A program made the translations under genes and the position numbers. The notes below the pieces were generated by a model that saw nothing but the letters and a program-made list of their open reading frames with translations, searched no databases and had not been told where the DNA came from. Positions 35,300-45,127 of a DNA stretch of 64,000 nt are shown here, piece by piece (position 1 is the stretch's first letter; every line of letters begins with the position of its first letter). The DNA is taken from positions 18,613 to 82,612 of the forward strand of contig CAJFJV010000006.1 in assembly GCA_904384225.1 (NCBI GenBank), written 5' to 3'. Source of the DNA: an uncultured Oscillospiraceae bacterium (GTDB lineage: Bacteria; Bacillota; Clostridia; Oscillospirales; Ruminococcaceae).

Positions 35300-36330
35300 C
35301 TGTATGCATAAGCGCAGATCAAACGGAAAGTATTCCCTATCCCTTCCTGATGGCTGCGCTCATAACCGTGGCTTGCATAGACTCCCGCTCCGATCAATGC
35401 ATGGCGCAGGTCATGCCCGGCACACAACGCCGCGTCTGCATCCGATCCATAAAATGGATAGACGTCCGCCGCATAGCGGATCCCCTGTTCTTTTGCGAGA
35501 CGAATCAACGTATCCGTCATACCATAATGATAAGGGCCGTGCGAATCCTTAACACAGATCGAAACATCCCGTTCCGTACAGGACAGTCCTTCCCCCACAC
35601 AGCCCATGTCTACGCACAGCAATTCGGACACATCATCCGGAACAGAAGCACAGCCGCCGTGTCCTACTTCTTCGAATACCGTAAAATGAAGCCACACTGT
35701 GCGGGGCGGCACTTTTTCTTTTGCCTGCTTAGCAAAACCGAGCAAAATTGCGGCTGAAAGTTTGTCGTCAAGAAAGCGCGACTTGATATAACCGCTCTCT
35801 GTCACACGGGTACGCGGGTCGAAGCAGACCACACAGCCATTTTCAATCCCCAGCTTCTTTACATCTTCTGCGGTGGAAACGTCCGCGTCCAGCACAACTT
35901 CCATCGTATTGAAGCTGCGCTCCGCCGTACTATAATCTTTATTCACATGTACCGACGCGTTCACAAGCTGAAACGTCCCCTCTATCCTTCTCCCGTCTCT
36001 AGTATAGACAAGACAATTTTCTGCTTCCGTATTTTGCGGAGACAACCCTCCAAGCCCGGTAAGCATCAGCCGTCCGTTTTCCTTGACACAGGCCACCATC
36101 CCGCCCAATGTGTCAATATGGGCTGTCAAAAGCAGGCCGTCCGCCCTATCCGCATCCGCCCTATCCGCATTTGAAATCCGGCAAAGGACGCCGCCTTTGT
36201 TTGTAAATGTGGGTGTATATCCCATTGATTTTAGTTCGTCATATACAAAGCGGGCTGCACGATCGGTAAATCCAGTGGGACTGTCTTCCGCTGCCAGCTT
36301 GACAAAGGTATCGGTAATGTATGAGACCAT
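35296..36330 (-). CDS. M42 family metallopeptidase
   Basis: 344-aa dinuclear metal aminopeptidase (glutamyl/endoglucanase-M type). Ligands and catalytic residues are visible: LLTAHIDTLGG, KSRFLDDKLSAAI, TVFEEVGHGG with the catalytic Glu pair, LLCVDMG and the final His in RSHQEGIGNT. A surface loop contains a 15-bp tandem duplication (36141-36170) that doubles ADRAD. AGGAGATACAT precedes the ATG. It heads a three-gene leftward unit with the two methyltransferases. Confidence 0.9.
   Translation of the reverse strand: MVSYITDTFVKLAAEDSPTGFTDRAARFVYDELKSMGYTPTFTNKGGVLCRISNADRADADRADGLLLTAHIDTLGGMVACVKENGRLMLTGLGGLSPQNTEAENCLVYTRDGRRIEGTFQLVNASVHVNKDYSTAERSFNTMEVVLDADVSTAEDVKKLGIENGCVVCFDPRTRVTESGYIKSRFLDDKLSAAILLGFAKQAKEKVPPRTVWLHFTVFEEVGHGGCASVPDDVSELLCVDMGCVGEGLSCTERDVSICVKDSHGPYHYGMTDTLIRLAKEQGIRYAADVYPFYGSDADAALCAGHDLRHALIGAGVYASHGYERSHQEGIGNTFRLICAYAYR
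36141..36170. repeat. 15-bp perfect tandem duplication in the M42 gene
   Basis: Two adjacent copies of CCGCCCTATCCGCAT. In the M42 frame they encode ADRAD twice, lengthening a loop without breaking the frame. It looks like a recent slippage event. Confidence 0.9.
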
Positions 36331-36417
36331 ATGTATCTCCTCTTCTATTTTTATATTATCTGTTTTTCATCATACCACAGCAAAAGGACTGCCGCAAGCG
36401 TTTCGCCATGCTTATTA

Positions 36418-37548
36418 TCAAGCGCGCAGTGCTTTTGCGTAAGCGAACAGATTCCGACAGGCAAGACGCAGCATATGCGGTGCTTCTGCCCGGGCTTTTT
36501 CCAGTGTAACGATCTGCTGATTGATTCCAAAAACCGCCGTTACTCCCGCTTCGTATGCGTCTTCCAAAACCGCTTTATCGTAATCTCCAACAAGCGCGAC
36601 GACTGGTATCCCCAGCTTTTTTGCACGGCGCGCTACGCCGATAACAGCCTTTCCATTCAGACTTTGGTCGTCAAGCCGCCCCTCTCCGGTAATCACCAGA
36701 TCTGCTCCGCATACCATTTCTTCGAAATGGATCAAATCCATTACAACCTCTATTCCCGGCTGCAAGTCCCCTTTCAAAAGCGCAGCGACCCCAGCTCCCA
36801 TTCCACCGGCAGCCCCAGCTCCCGGAAGTGCTGAAACCTCTTGTCCTAATACATCCCGCACAACGTCTGCAAAATGCGCCAGCCCTCTGTCCAAAAACTG
36901 CACGGTCTTTTCATCTGCCCCTTTTTGCGGTGCAAAAACGTATGCCGCACCACATTTTCCAACAAGTGGGTTTTCAATATCGCACATTGCACGGATATTC
37001 ATTTTCCCAAATTGCTCTAAACCACGGCAATCAACATCTGCAATATTTCCCAATGTTCCGCCTACTGGTATGAACAGCTGTCCTTCTGTGTTGTAAAAAC
37101 GTACACCAAGCGCCGAGGCCATGCCGCATCCCGCATCATTTGTCGCGCTTCCCCCAAGACCAAGCACCAGTTCCTCACAGCCGTTTTCGAGCGCATGACG
37201 CATCATCTCTCCTACGCCGTATGTTGTCGCATTAAGCGGATCTAACCGGCCGGCAGCCAGGGGAAGCCCTGCGGCTTTTGCCATTTCTATTACGGCTGTT
37301 TTTCCTTTTCGAACATAAAATGTATCTATCTGCTCTCCAAAGGGGCCGGATACCTTCACCGGTATACGAACCGCGCCAAGCGCCGCTTCAAAACACTCTG
37401 CCGTTCCCTCTCCGCCATCCGCGACCGGTACCGCCGAAACTGCACAGCCTGTAAACTGCCTGACACACTCTTCCTTGACGATTCGCCCAATTTCTGTGGA
37501 TGAAATCGAGCCTTTAAAAGAATCGGAAAGCACCACGCATTTTTTCAT
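36418..37548 (-). CDS. garK: Glycerate kinase
   Basis: 376 aa. Phosphorylates glycerate, feeding glycolysis from glycerate, tartronate semialdehyde or serine breakdown. Family hallmarks are SDSFKGSISSTEIGRIVKEE (residues 8-27), VADGGEGTAECFEA, LGLGGSATNDAGCGMASALG (about 129-148) and DLVITGEGRLDDQSLNGKA. AGGAGGGG precedes the ATG. Single gene with its own promoter. A possible upstream enzyme, the hydroxyacid dehydrogenase at 4.2 kb, is unlinked. Confidence 0.94.
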   Translation of the reverse strand: MKKCVVLSDSFKGSISSTEIGRIVKEECVRQFTGCAVSAVPVADGGEGTAECFEAALGAVRIPVKVSGPFGEQIDTFYVRKGKTAVIEMAKAAGLPLAAGRLDPLNATTYGVGEMMRHALENGCEELVLGLGGSATNDAGCGMASALGVRFYNTEGQLFIPVGGTLGNIADVDCRGLEQFGKMNIRAMCDIENPLVGKCGAAYVFAPQKGADEKTVQFLDRGLAHFADVVRDVLGQEVSALPGAGAAGGMGAGVAALLKGDLQPGIEVVMDLIHFEEMVCGADLVITGEGRLDDQSLNGKAVIGVARRAKKLGIPVVALVGDYDKAVLEDAYEAGVTAVFGINQQIVTLEKARAEAPHMLRLACRNLFAYAKALRA

Positions 37549-37572
37549 ATGACCCCTCCTATCGACGCTTCC

Positions 37573-37601
37573 AGTATAGCAGAGCAGACTATGATATACA
37601 A
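37573..37601 (-). promoter_or_regulatory. Promoter of garK
   Basis: Minus strand -35 TTGTAT, 17-bp spacer, extended -10 TGcTATACT, about 25 bases upstream of the ATG. Confidence 0.7.
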
Positions 37602-37805
37602 GGCTGCGTTTGTCTATTCGCTGCTGTGGAGAGAAACGGCTCTTCGCTTTGACAGAAGATTTTTTACAAAGTTAAAATACAGTGCAAGAGCGCCCGCCTT
37701 TTTTCTGTATTTCCCTTTAGAAAACAGGTTCAGACGCTCCACGGTCAAAGGCAAAGCGCGGTTTATCTTAATAGCTTCACTTTGGGCAATCGCTTTCCGT
37801 TCTAC

Positions 37806-37848
37806 AATAAAAATCCGGATGAAGTGGTTACCCAGTTCATCCGGATTT
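37806..37848 (-). terminator. Terminator of the ABC exporter operon
   Basis: Perfect 13-bp stem (AAATCCGGATGAA with its complement), 12-base loop, then TTTTTATT read leftward. Confidence 0.88.
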
Positions 37849-37906
37849 CAAGCCGTTTTCTATTATGCTATGTTCCGTTTAAATGTTAAATGTGAGACTC
37901 TGCGCT

Positions 37907-39676
37907 TCAGCTTTCAACCTGTGCCGTATACAAATGATAGTAGTCCCCATGTTTTTCAATCAATTCTGCGTGGCTGCCGCTTTCAGAAATCCCTTTATCG
38001 CGTACATACATAATCCGATCACAGTTTTTGATTGTGGAAAGACGGTGTGCAATAATAAACGACGTTCTCCCCTTTAAAAGAGCCTGCAAGCCTTCCTGCA
38101 AAAGGCGTTCCGTCTTGGCGTCGATAGAAGAAGTTGCTTCATCAAGCACCAAAATACGCGGATCTGACAACAGTGTGCGGGCGAATGCGATCAGCTGCTT
38201 TTGCCCTTGGGAAAGGCGGCTTCCGCGTTCGTTCACCTGCGTATGGTATCCATCCTCCATCTCCATGATAAAATCATGTGCGCGTACGGTTTTTGCCGCC
38301 GCAATGATCTCTTCCTCTGTTGCATCAAGCCGGCCATACCGGATATTATCCAAAATTGTGCCGGAAAAAATGAAGCTGTCTTGCAGCATGATTCCCATCT
38401 GCGAACGCAGGGAGTGCAGCGTGACTTTGGAGATATCATGTCCATCCAGTTTAACGGCGCCTTCATTGACATTATAAAAGCGTGAAATCAGGTTTACAAT
38501 TGTGGTTTTTCCGGCTCCAGTCGGACCGACCAGCGCAATCGATTCTCCTGCTTGAATATCAAGATTCAAATTCTCTAAAACATTGACAGATCCATCATAC
38601 GAGAAGGTAACGTGGTCAAACTGAACTGCCCCGGTAATCGGCGGGAGCTCATAAGCATCCGGCGCATCATCAATCGTAACAGGCTCATCAATCATTTCAA
38701 AAATACGCTCCAGATAAGCCACAGCATTGATAAAGGTATTGTACAGATTAGAAAGCTGCAGGATCGGCTGCCAGAAACGCCATGCATAAGATGCAATTGC
38801 AATTAAGGTGCCAACCTGCACTGCCGGACCAAGCGTTAAAAGGCCAATCAGATACATTGCAGAAATGACCCATGCAGAGATGTTATCCACAGAATACCAG
38901 ACAAGGTTTGAAGTAAACTGCGCTTTCATCCAAGATTTTACGTATTTGCGGTTCAGTTTGTCGTAAATCCCCGCATTCTCTTCTTCCCGCACAAAAGACT
39001 GGGTAATCTTCGCCCCATCCAAGCTTTCATGCAGATAGGCGTTTAAATTGGAACCTTTGTTGGAAACGTCTTGCCAAGCACGACGCTGTGCAGGCTTTAT
39101 GAAAAACACCACGATTAAAAACAGCGGTATGCCAGCCATTACAATCAAACTTAAACGCACATCGCATGCCAGCATAAAGCCCGCAATCAATATCAGGTTA
39201 AATGTCTCCAGAATAAAGTTAATGATACCATTCGACAATGCATCCGATACATTGTTGACATAGTTAATGACACGGGTCAGAATTTTCCCATGCGGGCGGT
39301 CATCATAAAATTGAAAAGGGAGTTTTTGCAGATGGTCAAATAAATCTTTTCGGATATCATAAATGATTTCCTGCCCAACAATCGTCATATACTTCGAACG
39401 GATCCATCCAAACCAAATGCTCAAAACAATGGAAACGGCCATCAGTACCGCCTGCCAAATCAACATGCCGTAATCCCGGTTCGGAACAGCAATGTTGATT
39501 GCGTCCTTAATCAAAAGAGGGCCTACCAGAGAACATACCGCCGATATTGCGGAGAATAAAAGCGAAAGCAGCATTTTCGTCTTATGCCGCTTAATATAAA
39601 CACCCGCACGCAATAAATGATGTATATTAAACGGTGTTTCCAACGTTTCGTCAACATCGTAACGATTTCTTGCCAT
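37907..39676 (-). CDS. ABC exporter, fused permease-ATPase, subunit 2
   Basis: 589 aa. Six membrane segments in the first 340 residues, then an ATPase domain with Walker A GPTGAGKTT, a variant signature LSQGQKQL and Walker B with a proper catalytic Glu, ILVLDEATSSID. It pairs with the preceding gene, whose site lacks that Glu: the asymmetric heterodimer layout of BmrCD/TM287-288-type exporters. The frame opens at 39814 inside the partner gene, but AAGGAGGG directly precedes the ATG at 39676. Substrate probably drugs or lipids. Confidence 0.92.
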   Translation of the reverse strand: MARNRYDVDETLETPFNIHHLLRAGVYIKRHKTKMLLSLLFSAISAVCSLVGPLLIKDAINIAVPNRDYGMLIWQAVLMAVSIVLSIWFGWIRSKYMTIVGQEIIYDIRKDLFDHLQKLPFQFYDDRPHGKILTRVINYVNNVSDALSNGIINFILETFNLILIAGFMLACDVRLSLIVMAGIPLFLIVVFFIKPAQRRAWQDVSNKGSNLNAYLHESLDGAKITQSFVREEENAGIYDKLNRKYVKSWMKAQFTSNLVWYSVDNISAWVISAMYLIGLLTLGPAVQVGTLIAIASYAWRFWQPILQLSNLYNTFINAVAYLERIFEMIDEPVTIDDAPDAYELPPITGAVQFDHVTFSYDGSVNVLENLNLDIQAGESIALVGPTGAGKTTIVNLISRFYNVNEGAVKLDGHDISKVTLHSLRSQMGIMLQDSFIFSGTILDNIRYGRLDATEEEIIAAAKTVRAHDFIMEMEDGYHTQVNERGSRLSQGQKQLIAFARTLLSDPRILVLDEATSSIDAKTERLLQEGLQALLKGRTSFIIAHRLSTIKNCDRIMYVRDKGISESGSHAELIEKHGDYYHLYTAQVES

Positions 39677-39692
39677 AACGCATTTCCCTCCT

Positions 39693-41441
39693 TTATTCCT
39701 CACCGTTTTGCAGCAGGAATACCTCTCGATAATATCCCGGCTGTTTAGAAAGCTCTTCATGTGTGCCGTACTGTACAATTGTCCCTTTATCGAGCACAAC
39801 AATCCGATCGGCACGTTTGGTTGTTGAAATGCGCTGCGCTATAATGATTTTTGTACATGGGAAATCAAGAGAAGCCAGCTGCTCTTGAATATATTTCTCT
39901 GTTTCCAAATCAACTGCCGACGTCGTATCATCCAAAATTAAAACAGAAGGCCGAATTGCCAATGCACGCGCCAAAGCAATACGCTGTTTCTGGCCGCCTG
40001 ACAGGCCGGTGCCGCGCTCTCCGATCAGCGTATCAAATCCATCCGGAAGCTTGTCTGCAAAATCGACACACGCCATCTTTGCATAGCGCTGCACCTCTTC
40101 TTCCGGCATATCAGAATCTCCATATGCGATGTTTCCATCCACTGTATCAGAAAACAAAAATACTTCCTGTGTTGCAAGACCAATTGAAGCACGCAATTTG
40201 TGAAGCGGGTACATCCTAACCGGTATCCCGTCTACCTTTATTTCACCTTCAGATGCGTCTGCAAATCGCGGTATCAGATTGATTAGGGATGTTTTTCCTG
40301 CGCCGGTCGGCCCCATAATGGCAATGGTCTCTCCCGGTTCAATATGAAGATCAATGTCGTGCAGTACCGTTGCCCCATGCATCTTAAGCCCTACATGGTC
40401 AAAATCGATGCGGCCTTCCACACGTTTTCCATTGTCCACAGCATCTGGCCGTGTAGCAATCGTAGAGCGGGAATAATATAGCTCAATGATTTTAGAAGCA
40501 CTTGCAAAAAAGCGCTGCAGATCGTTGATATGCATACCCAGCATACGCATAGGTGAGGTCAGCGTCCAGCACAGGGAGTTAAACAGTGTAAACGTACCAA
40601 TAGAGATTCTTCCAATAATCAGAAAAATACCGCCCACTAACAGCACGGCAATGGAAAGCGCCTGCGAAAGCCCGTCAATAAAAGGGCTGTATTTTAGCCA
40701 CGTCATGGACGCGGCCAGATTGGCCTTCTTAAACGCACGGTTTTTTTCATCGAACCGCTCTATTTCATACGCCTCACGGGCAAATGCCTTAACAACACGG
40801 TTGCCCGAAATGTTTTCCTGTGCAGCAGTATTCAGCTGCGACAACCGTTCGCGCAGATCCACATACATCGGCCGGACCTGTTTGGCAAACGATTTTGTCA
40901 AGAGAAAAATAATCGGCGTAACCGCCAAAAGCGTTAGTGCGAAAAGCCAATCGGAAATAAGGAAGCAGATTGTGGTAGTCAAAAACAGGACTATACATTC
41001 TAACAATTGGCGGATGACCCAACATACAGTATGCCGGATCATGTCCATATCGCCGGTCAGTCTCGTCATCAAATCGCCGGTGCGGTTTTTGGAATAAAAA
41101 TCCATATCTTGCTCCTGCATGGTTTTATACAAATCCCGGCGGAGCTTATATGTAACTTGTTGCGAGACATGCTCATATGTCATAATCGAGCAGTAATTAA
41201 AAGATGTGCGCAGTAATGTAAATCCAATCAAAATAATAATCCAGAAGATTAACTGATTGATTACCGCCTGTGTTACAAATCCTCCCTCCTCCAGCGGATA
41301 GAAGACCGTATCCATTATCTCAGCTGTAATCAATGGCGTCACAAGCTGCGACATTGCAATTAAAACAGTCGAGCACAGAGCAAATATATAGCGGCCGTGA
41401 AACCCCTCCAGCCTGCTCCAGACCCATTTTAACTGAAACAT
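39693..41441 (-). CDS. ABC exporter, fused permease-ATPase, subunit 1 (degenerate site)
   Basis: 582 aa with six membrane segments and an ATPase domain. Walker A is GPTGAGKTS and the signature LSGGQKQR is canonical, but Walker B reads VLILDDTTSAVD, so Asp replaces the catalytic Glu. That is the noncatalytic-site pattern of heterodimeric exporters, and the partner gene starts 16 bases downstream. GAGGTGAAAG precedes the ATG at 41441; the upstream part of the frame lacks conservation. No regulator gene is adjacent. Confidence 0.92.
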   Translation of the reverse strand: MFQLKWVWSRLEGFHGRYIFALCSTVLIAMSQLVTPLITAEIMDTVFYPLEEGGFVTQAVINQLIFWIIILIGFTLLRTSFNYCSIMTYEHVSQQVTYKLRRDLYKTMQEQDMDFYSKNRTGDLMTRLTGDMDMIRHTVCWVIRQLLECIVLFLTTTICFLISDWLFALTLLAVTPIIFLLTKSFAKQVRPMYVDLRERLSQLNTAAQENISGNRVVKAFAREAYEIERFDEKNRAFKKANLAASMTWLKYSPFIDGLSQALSIAVLLVGGIFLIIGRISIGTFTLFNSLCWTLTSPMRMLGMHINDLQRFFASASKIIELYYSRSTIATRPDAVDNGKRVEGRIDFDHVGLKMHGATVLHDIDLHIEPGETIAIMGPTGAGKTSLINLIPRFADASEGEIKVDGIPVRMYPLHKLRASIGLATQEVFLFSDTVDGNIAYGDSDMPEEEVQRYAKMACVDFADKLPDGFDTLIGERGTGLSGGQKQRIALARALAIRPSVLILDDTTSAVDLETEKYIQEQLASLDFPCTKIIIAQRISTTKRADRIVVLDKGTIVQYGTHEELSKQPGYYREVFLLQNGEE

Positions 41442-41768
41442 ATTTCTTTCACCTCTTTTTGAAAATGCAGAGCAAACACGTTTTTCTGTTATTTCCCCAA
41501 TGCTTTCAATGTATTTTCTATTATAACGATTGCTTCGAAAAAGAAAAGGGGTTCTTCGCAATTCTTTGATACAAAAACTGCATAAAGTTTTGACAATACA
41601 AAATGTCCTATCTGTGCTATTTGTGTCTTTTATTAAAGGCAACTCTATATTTTATTTATTTTCAGGGAATAAACGCTTGCCGTTTTTATTATCCGGCATT
41701 ATAATTGATAAAAACAGGTATTTTTATGGTTTCATTTCGTGTTCATATATAAAAGGAGTACATTGGAT
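41442..41768. other. Intergenic between divergent ABC exporter and comM
   Basis: AT-rich and without genes. Besides the comM promoter, the minus strand has TATAAT at 41520-41525, about 80 bases before the exporter start, with no good -35. A TTGACA near 41594 has no convincing -10. Confidence 0.4.
41677..41705 (+). promoter_or_regulatory. Promoter of comM
   Basis: -35 TTGCCG, 17-bp spacer, -10 TATAAT (exact), about 60 bases upstream of the ATG. Confidence 0.65.
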
Positions 41769-43295
41769 ATGGAAAGCATCAAAAGCGCGGGTCTTTATGG
41801 AATGACGGCATACACTGTTGAAGTGGAATGCGACCTTGCGCCAGGAATTCCCCGTTTTGATGTCGTTGGCCTTCCGGATGCAGCAGTTAAAGAGAGTAGG
41901 GACCGGGTATCCGCTGCTATGAAGAACAGCGGATATTGTGTTCCGCCTGGAAAAATTGTTGTCAACCTTGCTCCAGCCGATTTACGAAAGGCAGGTCCGC
42001 TTTACGACCTTCCGATCCTGCTTTCCCTAATGTCGGCCTCTGGGCAGTTATCAGCAAAGCTGTCACAGTGCATGTTTATCGGCGAACTTTCGCTGGACGG
42101 CACTCTCCGTCCGGTAACCGGCATTCTTCCGATGGTAATTCATGCGCGTGACGCCGGATTTCATGCAGTCTTTGTGCCAAAAGACAACGGTGCGGAAGCC
42201 GTTGTTATCTCGGGAATCGATGTATATGCGATATCACATATATCGGAACTAATCCTGTTTTTGTCGGGGGCTGCACAGCTTGCGCCTTTGTCGCCTTCTC
42301 CGCTGCACACGAAAAACGATTTGCTCCCACCCGATTTTTCTGAAGTAAAAGGACAGCACGGCGCACGCCGCGCGCTTGAAATTGCAGCTGCAGGGGGGCA
42401 TAACGCCCTCCTGATCGGACCACCCGGTTCTGGGAAAAGTATGCTCGCCAAACGCCTTCCTTCCATTTTGCCCGACATGACGTTTGAAGAGTCTATTGAA
42501 ACGACCAAAATACATTCTATCGCAGGTATTATCGACCGCAATGCCCCTCTTGTAACAACGCGCCCTTTTCGTGCTCCACATCACACAATTTCTCCGGCCG
42601 GCCTTTCCGGAGGCGGAAGCATCCCCCATCCGGGTGAGATTTCTCTTGCACACAACGGCGTTTTATTTTTAGACGAACTGCCTGAGTTTTCAAGAGATGC
42701 AATGGAGATCCTTCGTCAGCCAATTGAGGATGGAAAAGTTACGATCTCCCGTGTGGCTGGGACACTGACATATCCTTGCTCTATGATGATTATTGCTGCA
42801 ATGAATCCCTGCCCCTGCGGTTATTTCGGGCATCCAACGAGGCCTTGCACCTGTTCGCCAACAAAAGTCAGCCGGTATTTAAACCGGGTGAGCGGCCCGC
42901 TTCTCGATCGCCTTGATCTGCATATTGAAGCCCTTCCAGTAGAATTTCGGCATATTTCTTCTGACGAACCCGCTGAATCAAGCGCATCTATTAAAGCACG
43001 TGTTGACGCTGCCAGAAAACTGCAGGCTGAACGTTTTTCCGGGACCAACATCGGGCAAAACGCACACATTCCTGCGGCCCGCCTGCATCAGGACTGCCCG
43101 GTGACGGACCGGGGAAATCAGCTGCTTGAAAATGCGTTTACCCGCATGGGACTTTCCGCACGTGCTTACGACCGGATATTAAAAGTCGCCCGCACGATTG
43201 CCGATTTGGATCAAAGTGAGGTTATTGATCACCGCCATATCGCAGAAGCGGTACAGTATCGCAGTCTTGATCGGAAATATTGGCAGCAGGGATAG
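41769..43295 (+). CDS. comM: YifB/ComM family Mg chelatase-like AAA ATPase
   Basis: 508 aa. The N-terminal S5-like domain has PRFDVVGLPDAAVKESRDRV; the AAA+ core has Walker A GPPGSGKS (217-224), Walker B VLFLDELPEF and a Cys-rich insertion PCPCGYFGHPTRPCTC; the C-terminal Mg_chelatase_C part follows. ComM is a hexameric helicase that aids branch migration of incoming DNA in natural transformation. The frame opens at 41739, but GGAG is ten bases before the ATG at 41769. No other competence gene is near. Confidence 0.93.
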   Translation: MESIKSAGLYGMTAYTVEVECDLAPGIPRFDVVGLPDAAVKESRDRVSAAMKNSGYCVPPGKIVVNLAPADLRKAGPLYDLPILLSLMSASGQLSAKLSQCMFIGELSLDGTLRPVTGILPMVIHARDAGFHAVFVPKDNGAEAVVISGIDVYAISHISELILFLSGAAQLAPLSPSPLHTKNDLLPPDFSEVKGQHGARRALEIAAAGGHNALLIGPPGSGKSMLAKRLPSILPDMTFEESIETTKIHSIAGIIDRNAPLVTTRPFRAPHHTISPAGLSGGGSIPHPGEISLAHNGVLFLDELPEFSRDAMEILRQPIEDGKVTISRVAGTLTYPCSMMIIAAMNPCPCGYFGHPTRPCTCSPTKVSRYLNRVSGPLLDRLDLHIEALPVEFRHISSDEPAESSASIKARVDAARKLQAERFSGTNIGQNAHIPAARLHQDCPVTDRGNQLLENAFTRMGLSARAYDRILKVARTIADLDQSEVIDHRHIAEAVQYRSLDRKYWQQG

Positions 43296-43373
43296 CGTAA
43301 AAAATCAAGATGGCAAAGGATAGGTTAAATAATACCTGAAATAAGTTTTCTGCTATACGAATGCAATAATACA

Positions 43374-43424
43374 AATACCGCAGCACCTCTTTTGTTATCA
43401 GGACAAAAGAGGTGCTGCGGTATT
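43374..43424. terminator. Bidirectional terminator between comM and phoR
   Basis: Perfect 21-bp stem with a 9-base loop, arms 43374-43394 and 43404-43424 (outer part AATACCGCAGCACCTC). It serves the convergent comM and the end of the pst-pho operon. Confidence 0.92.
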
Positions 43425-43456
43425 CTATTTTCTTATTTGTTGTAGTTTCCTATTCT

Positions 43457-45127
43457 CTACAAGAGTACTGTAATAACAGTCCCCTTCCCCGGCTCGCTTT
43501 CCAGTGAAATCTCGCCGCCGTGATATTCCACAATATGCTTAACAATGGACAAGCCTAACCCTGTACCTCCAGTATCTTTCGACCTGCTCTTGTCTACCCG
43601 ATAAAACCGTTCAAAAACACGTCCCTGATCTTCTTTTGCAATCCCAATACCCGTATCTGCAACAGTTAGAGAAACACGGCCGTCTGTATTAGCGACAGTG
43701 ACTGCCACTTTCCCCCCGGCACGGTTATAACGTACGGCATTTTGACATAGATTCTGTATCAATTCACGCAGCATCCCAAAATCGCCGTTTACGATCTGAT
43801 CTGTACCTCCGCAGGAAAGCGTCACCTGATGCTCTTCTGCCTCCTGCTTCATAGAGGCGCACACCCCTTTTGCCATTGTCAATAGATTAACACGGTCTGC
43901 CAGTTTTCCTTCCTGCTCTTCAATACGGGACAAGCGCATAATATCCCCTATCAGCACAAGCAGGCGCTGTGCTTCATCATAAATCGTCTGTGCAAATTCC
44001 GGGACTTGTGCCGCATCAACCATGCCGTTTTTCAAAAGCTCTGCGAATCCCGAAATACTGGTAAGCGGCGTTTTCAGTTCGTGCGAAACATTGGCTGAAA
44101 ATTCTGCCCGAATCTGTTCCGCACGGTATTGCGCCGTTTCATCCAATAAAAACAGCAGCACGCCGTTGAGCGCTCCATGATCTGTCACAGGACTGATATA
44201 GCATCGGACGATCCGATCCCGGCTATCGATGTTTACAGCAGAAGATTTCCCGTTCAACGCGCTGTTTACTGCATCATGCAGTACAGCATTGCGCGCAAGC
44301 GCTACAAACGGCTGGCCGGAATAATCGCATGCCGGTGCGTCCAAAAGCTCTTCCGCACTATGATTGTGCATCAGAATCCGCTGGTCTGCCGCAAGCAGAA
44401 TGAGTCCCTCACTCATATTTTCCATTATCAGCCGCAGTGTTTTTTGATCTTCCCGAATGGTTTCCATATGTGCGCGTATTTCTTCATGCTGTGCGTGTAT
44501 TTTCTGAAAAAAAGGTGTCAATTCTTCATACGGGCTGTCCGTGCCATTTAAATCCAAGCGGTCCGCCGCCTTTGTTACCGGTTTTACAATTTCTTCTGTA
44601 ACACGGTGGGAAAGCAGCAAGCTGACAGCTATCACCACTAAAATCAGTAGCAAGATAGCCGGCAGAATAGAAAAGAACATCGAGAAAAAGCTCTCCGCAT
44701 AATATGCCACACGCACGACGCTCCCGTTGTTTAAACGGACAGCGCAGTAATAGGTGCTTTGCCCAAGCGTAAAGGAACGGCGCTGCGCCTCTCCTTCCCC
44801 TGTCGAAAGCGCCTCTTTGAATTCTTCACGGTCGGCATGGTTCTCCATCGCTGCCTCATCCGCTACAGAATCATACATAACCGTTCCATCGGGCGCTATA
44901 ACAGAAAGCCGCCCCGTTTCAGGCAGCGGCTTTGCCAATTCTTCGAAATATGCCTCTTCGTCCGCAGTGTCGTTCAACCCCGCCGCAACAAGATAGCACT
45001 CATTGCGAATGGTTTCTTTAATCTGTGTTTCAATCAACCCATAACAGACCAGAAGAGAAACCAATGCTGTCAAAAAAATAGTGCCGCAGGCGACAGCACA
45101 CATACTGCGATAGAGCTTTTTCTTCAT
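43457..45127 (-). CDS. phoR: Phosphate sensor histidine kinase
   Basis: 556 aa. Two membrane segments (about 11-31 and 153-173) enclose an extracytoplasmic domain; then HAMP-like and PAS regions. The HisKA box is SANVSHELKTPLTSISG with phosphoacceptor His349, and ATP-lid motifs FGMLRELIQNLCQNAVRYN, VADTGIGIAKED and GTGLGLSIVK follow. It overlaps phoB by four bases (ATGA). With phoU and pst upstream, it is the phosphate-starvation kinase. Last gene of the operon. Confidence 0.93.
   Translation of the reverse strand: MKKKLYRSMCAVACGTIFLTALVSLLVCYGLIETQIKETIRNECYLVAAGLNDTADEEAYFEELAKPLPETGRLSVIAPDGTVMYDSVADEAAMENHADREEFKEALSTGEGEAQRRSFTLGQSTYYCAVRLNNGSVVRVAYYAESFFSMFFSILPAILLLILVVIAVSLLLSHRVTEEIVKPVTKAADRLDLNGTDSPYEELTPFFQKIHAQHEEIRAHMETIREDQKTLRLIMENMSEGLILLAADQRILMHNHSAEELLDAPACDYSGQPFVALARNAVLHDAVNSALNGKSSAVNIDSRDRIVRCYISPVTDHGALNGVLLFLLDETAQYRAEQIRAEFSANVSHELKTPLTSISGFAELLKNGMVDAAQVPEFAQTIYDEAQRLLVLIGDIMRLSRIEEQEGKLADRVNLLTMAKGVCASMKQEAEEHQVTLSCGGTDQIVNGDFGMLRELIQNLCQNAVRYNRAGGKVAVTVANTDGRVSLTVADTGIGIAKEDQGRVFERFYRVDKSRSKDTGGTGLGLSIVKHIVEYHGGEISLESEPGKGTVITVLL

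Larger units (their letters stand above)
37549..37906. other. Intergenic: garK promoter and ABC-operon terminator
   Basis: Between the two listed sites, about 37605-37800 shows no convincing gene. A minus-strand phase of roughly 75 codons stays open through the terminator hairpin, but it has no good start or ribosome site. Confidence 0.4.

Noticed and set aside
34978..35757. A 259-aa open frame on the plus strand
   Set aside because: It is antisense to the FkbM and M42 genes, which have clear motifs. No ribosome site and no recognisable domain.
4236..37548. A glycerate operon joining the hydroxyacid dehydrogenase and glycerate kinase
   Set aside because: The genes are 31 kb apart, each with its own promoter; only a pathway link is possible.
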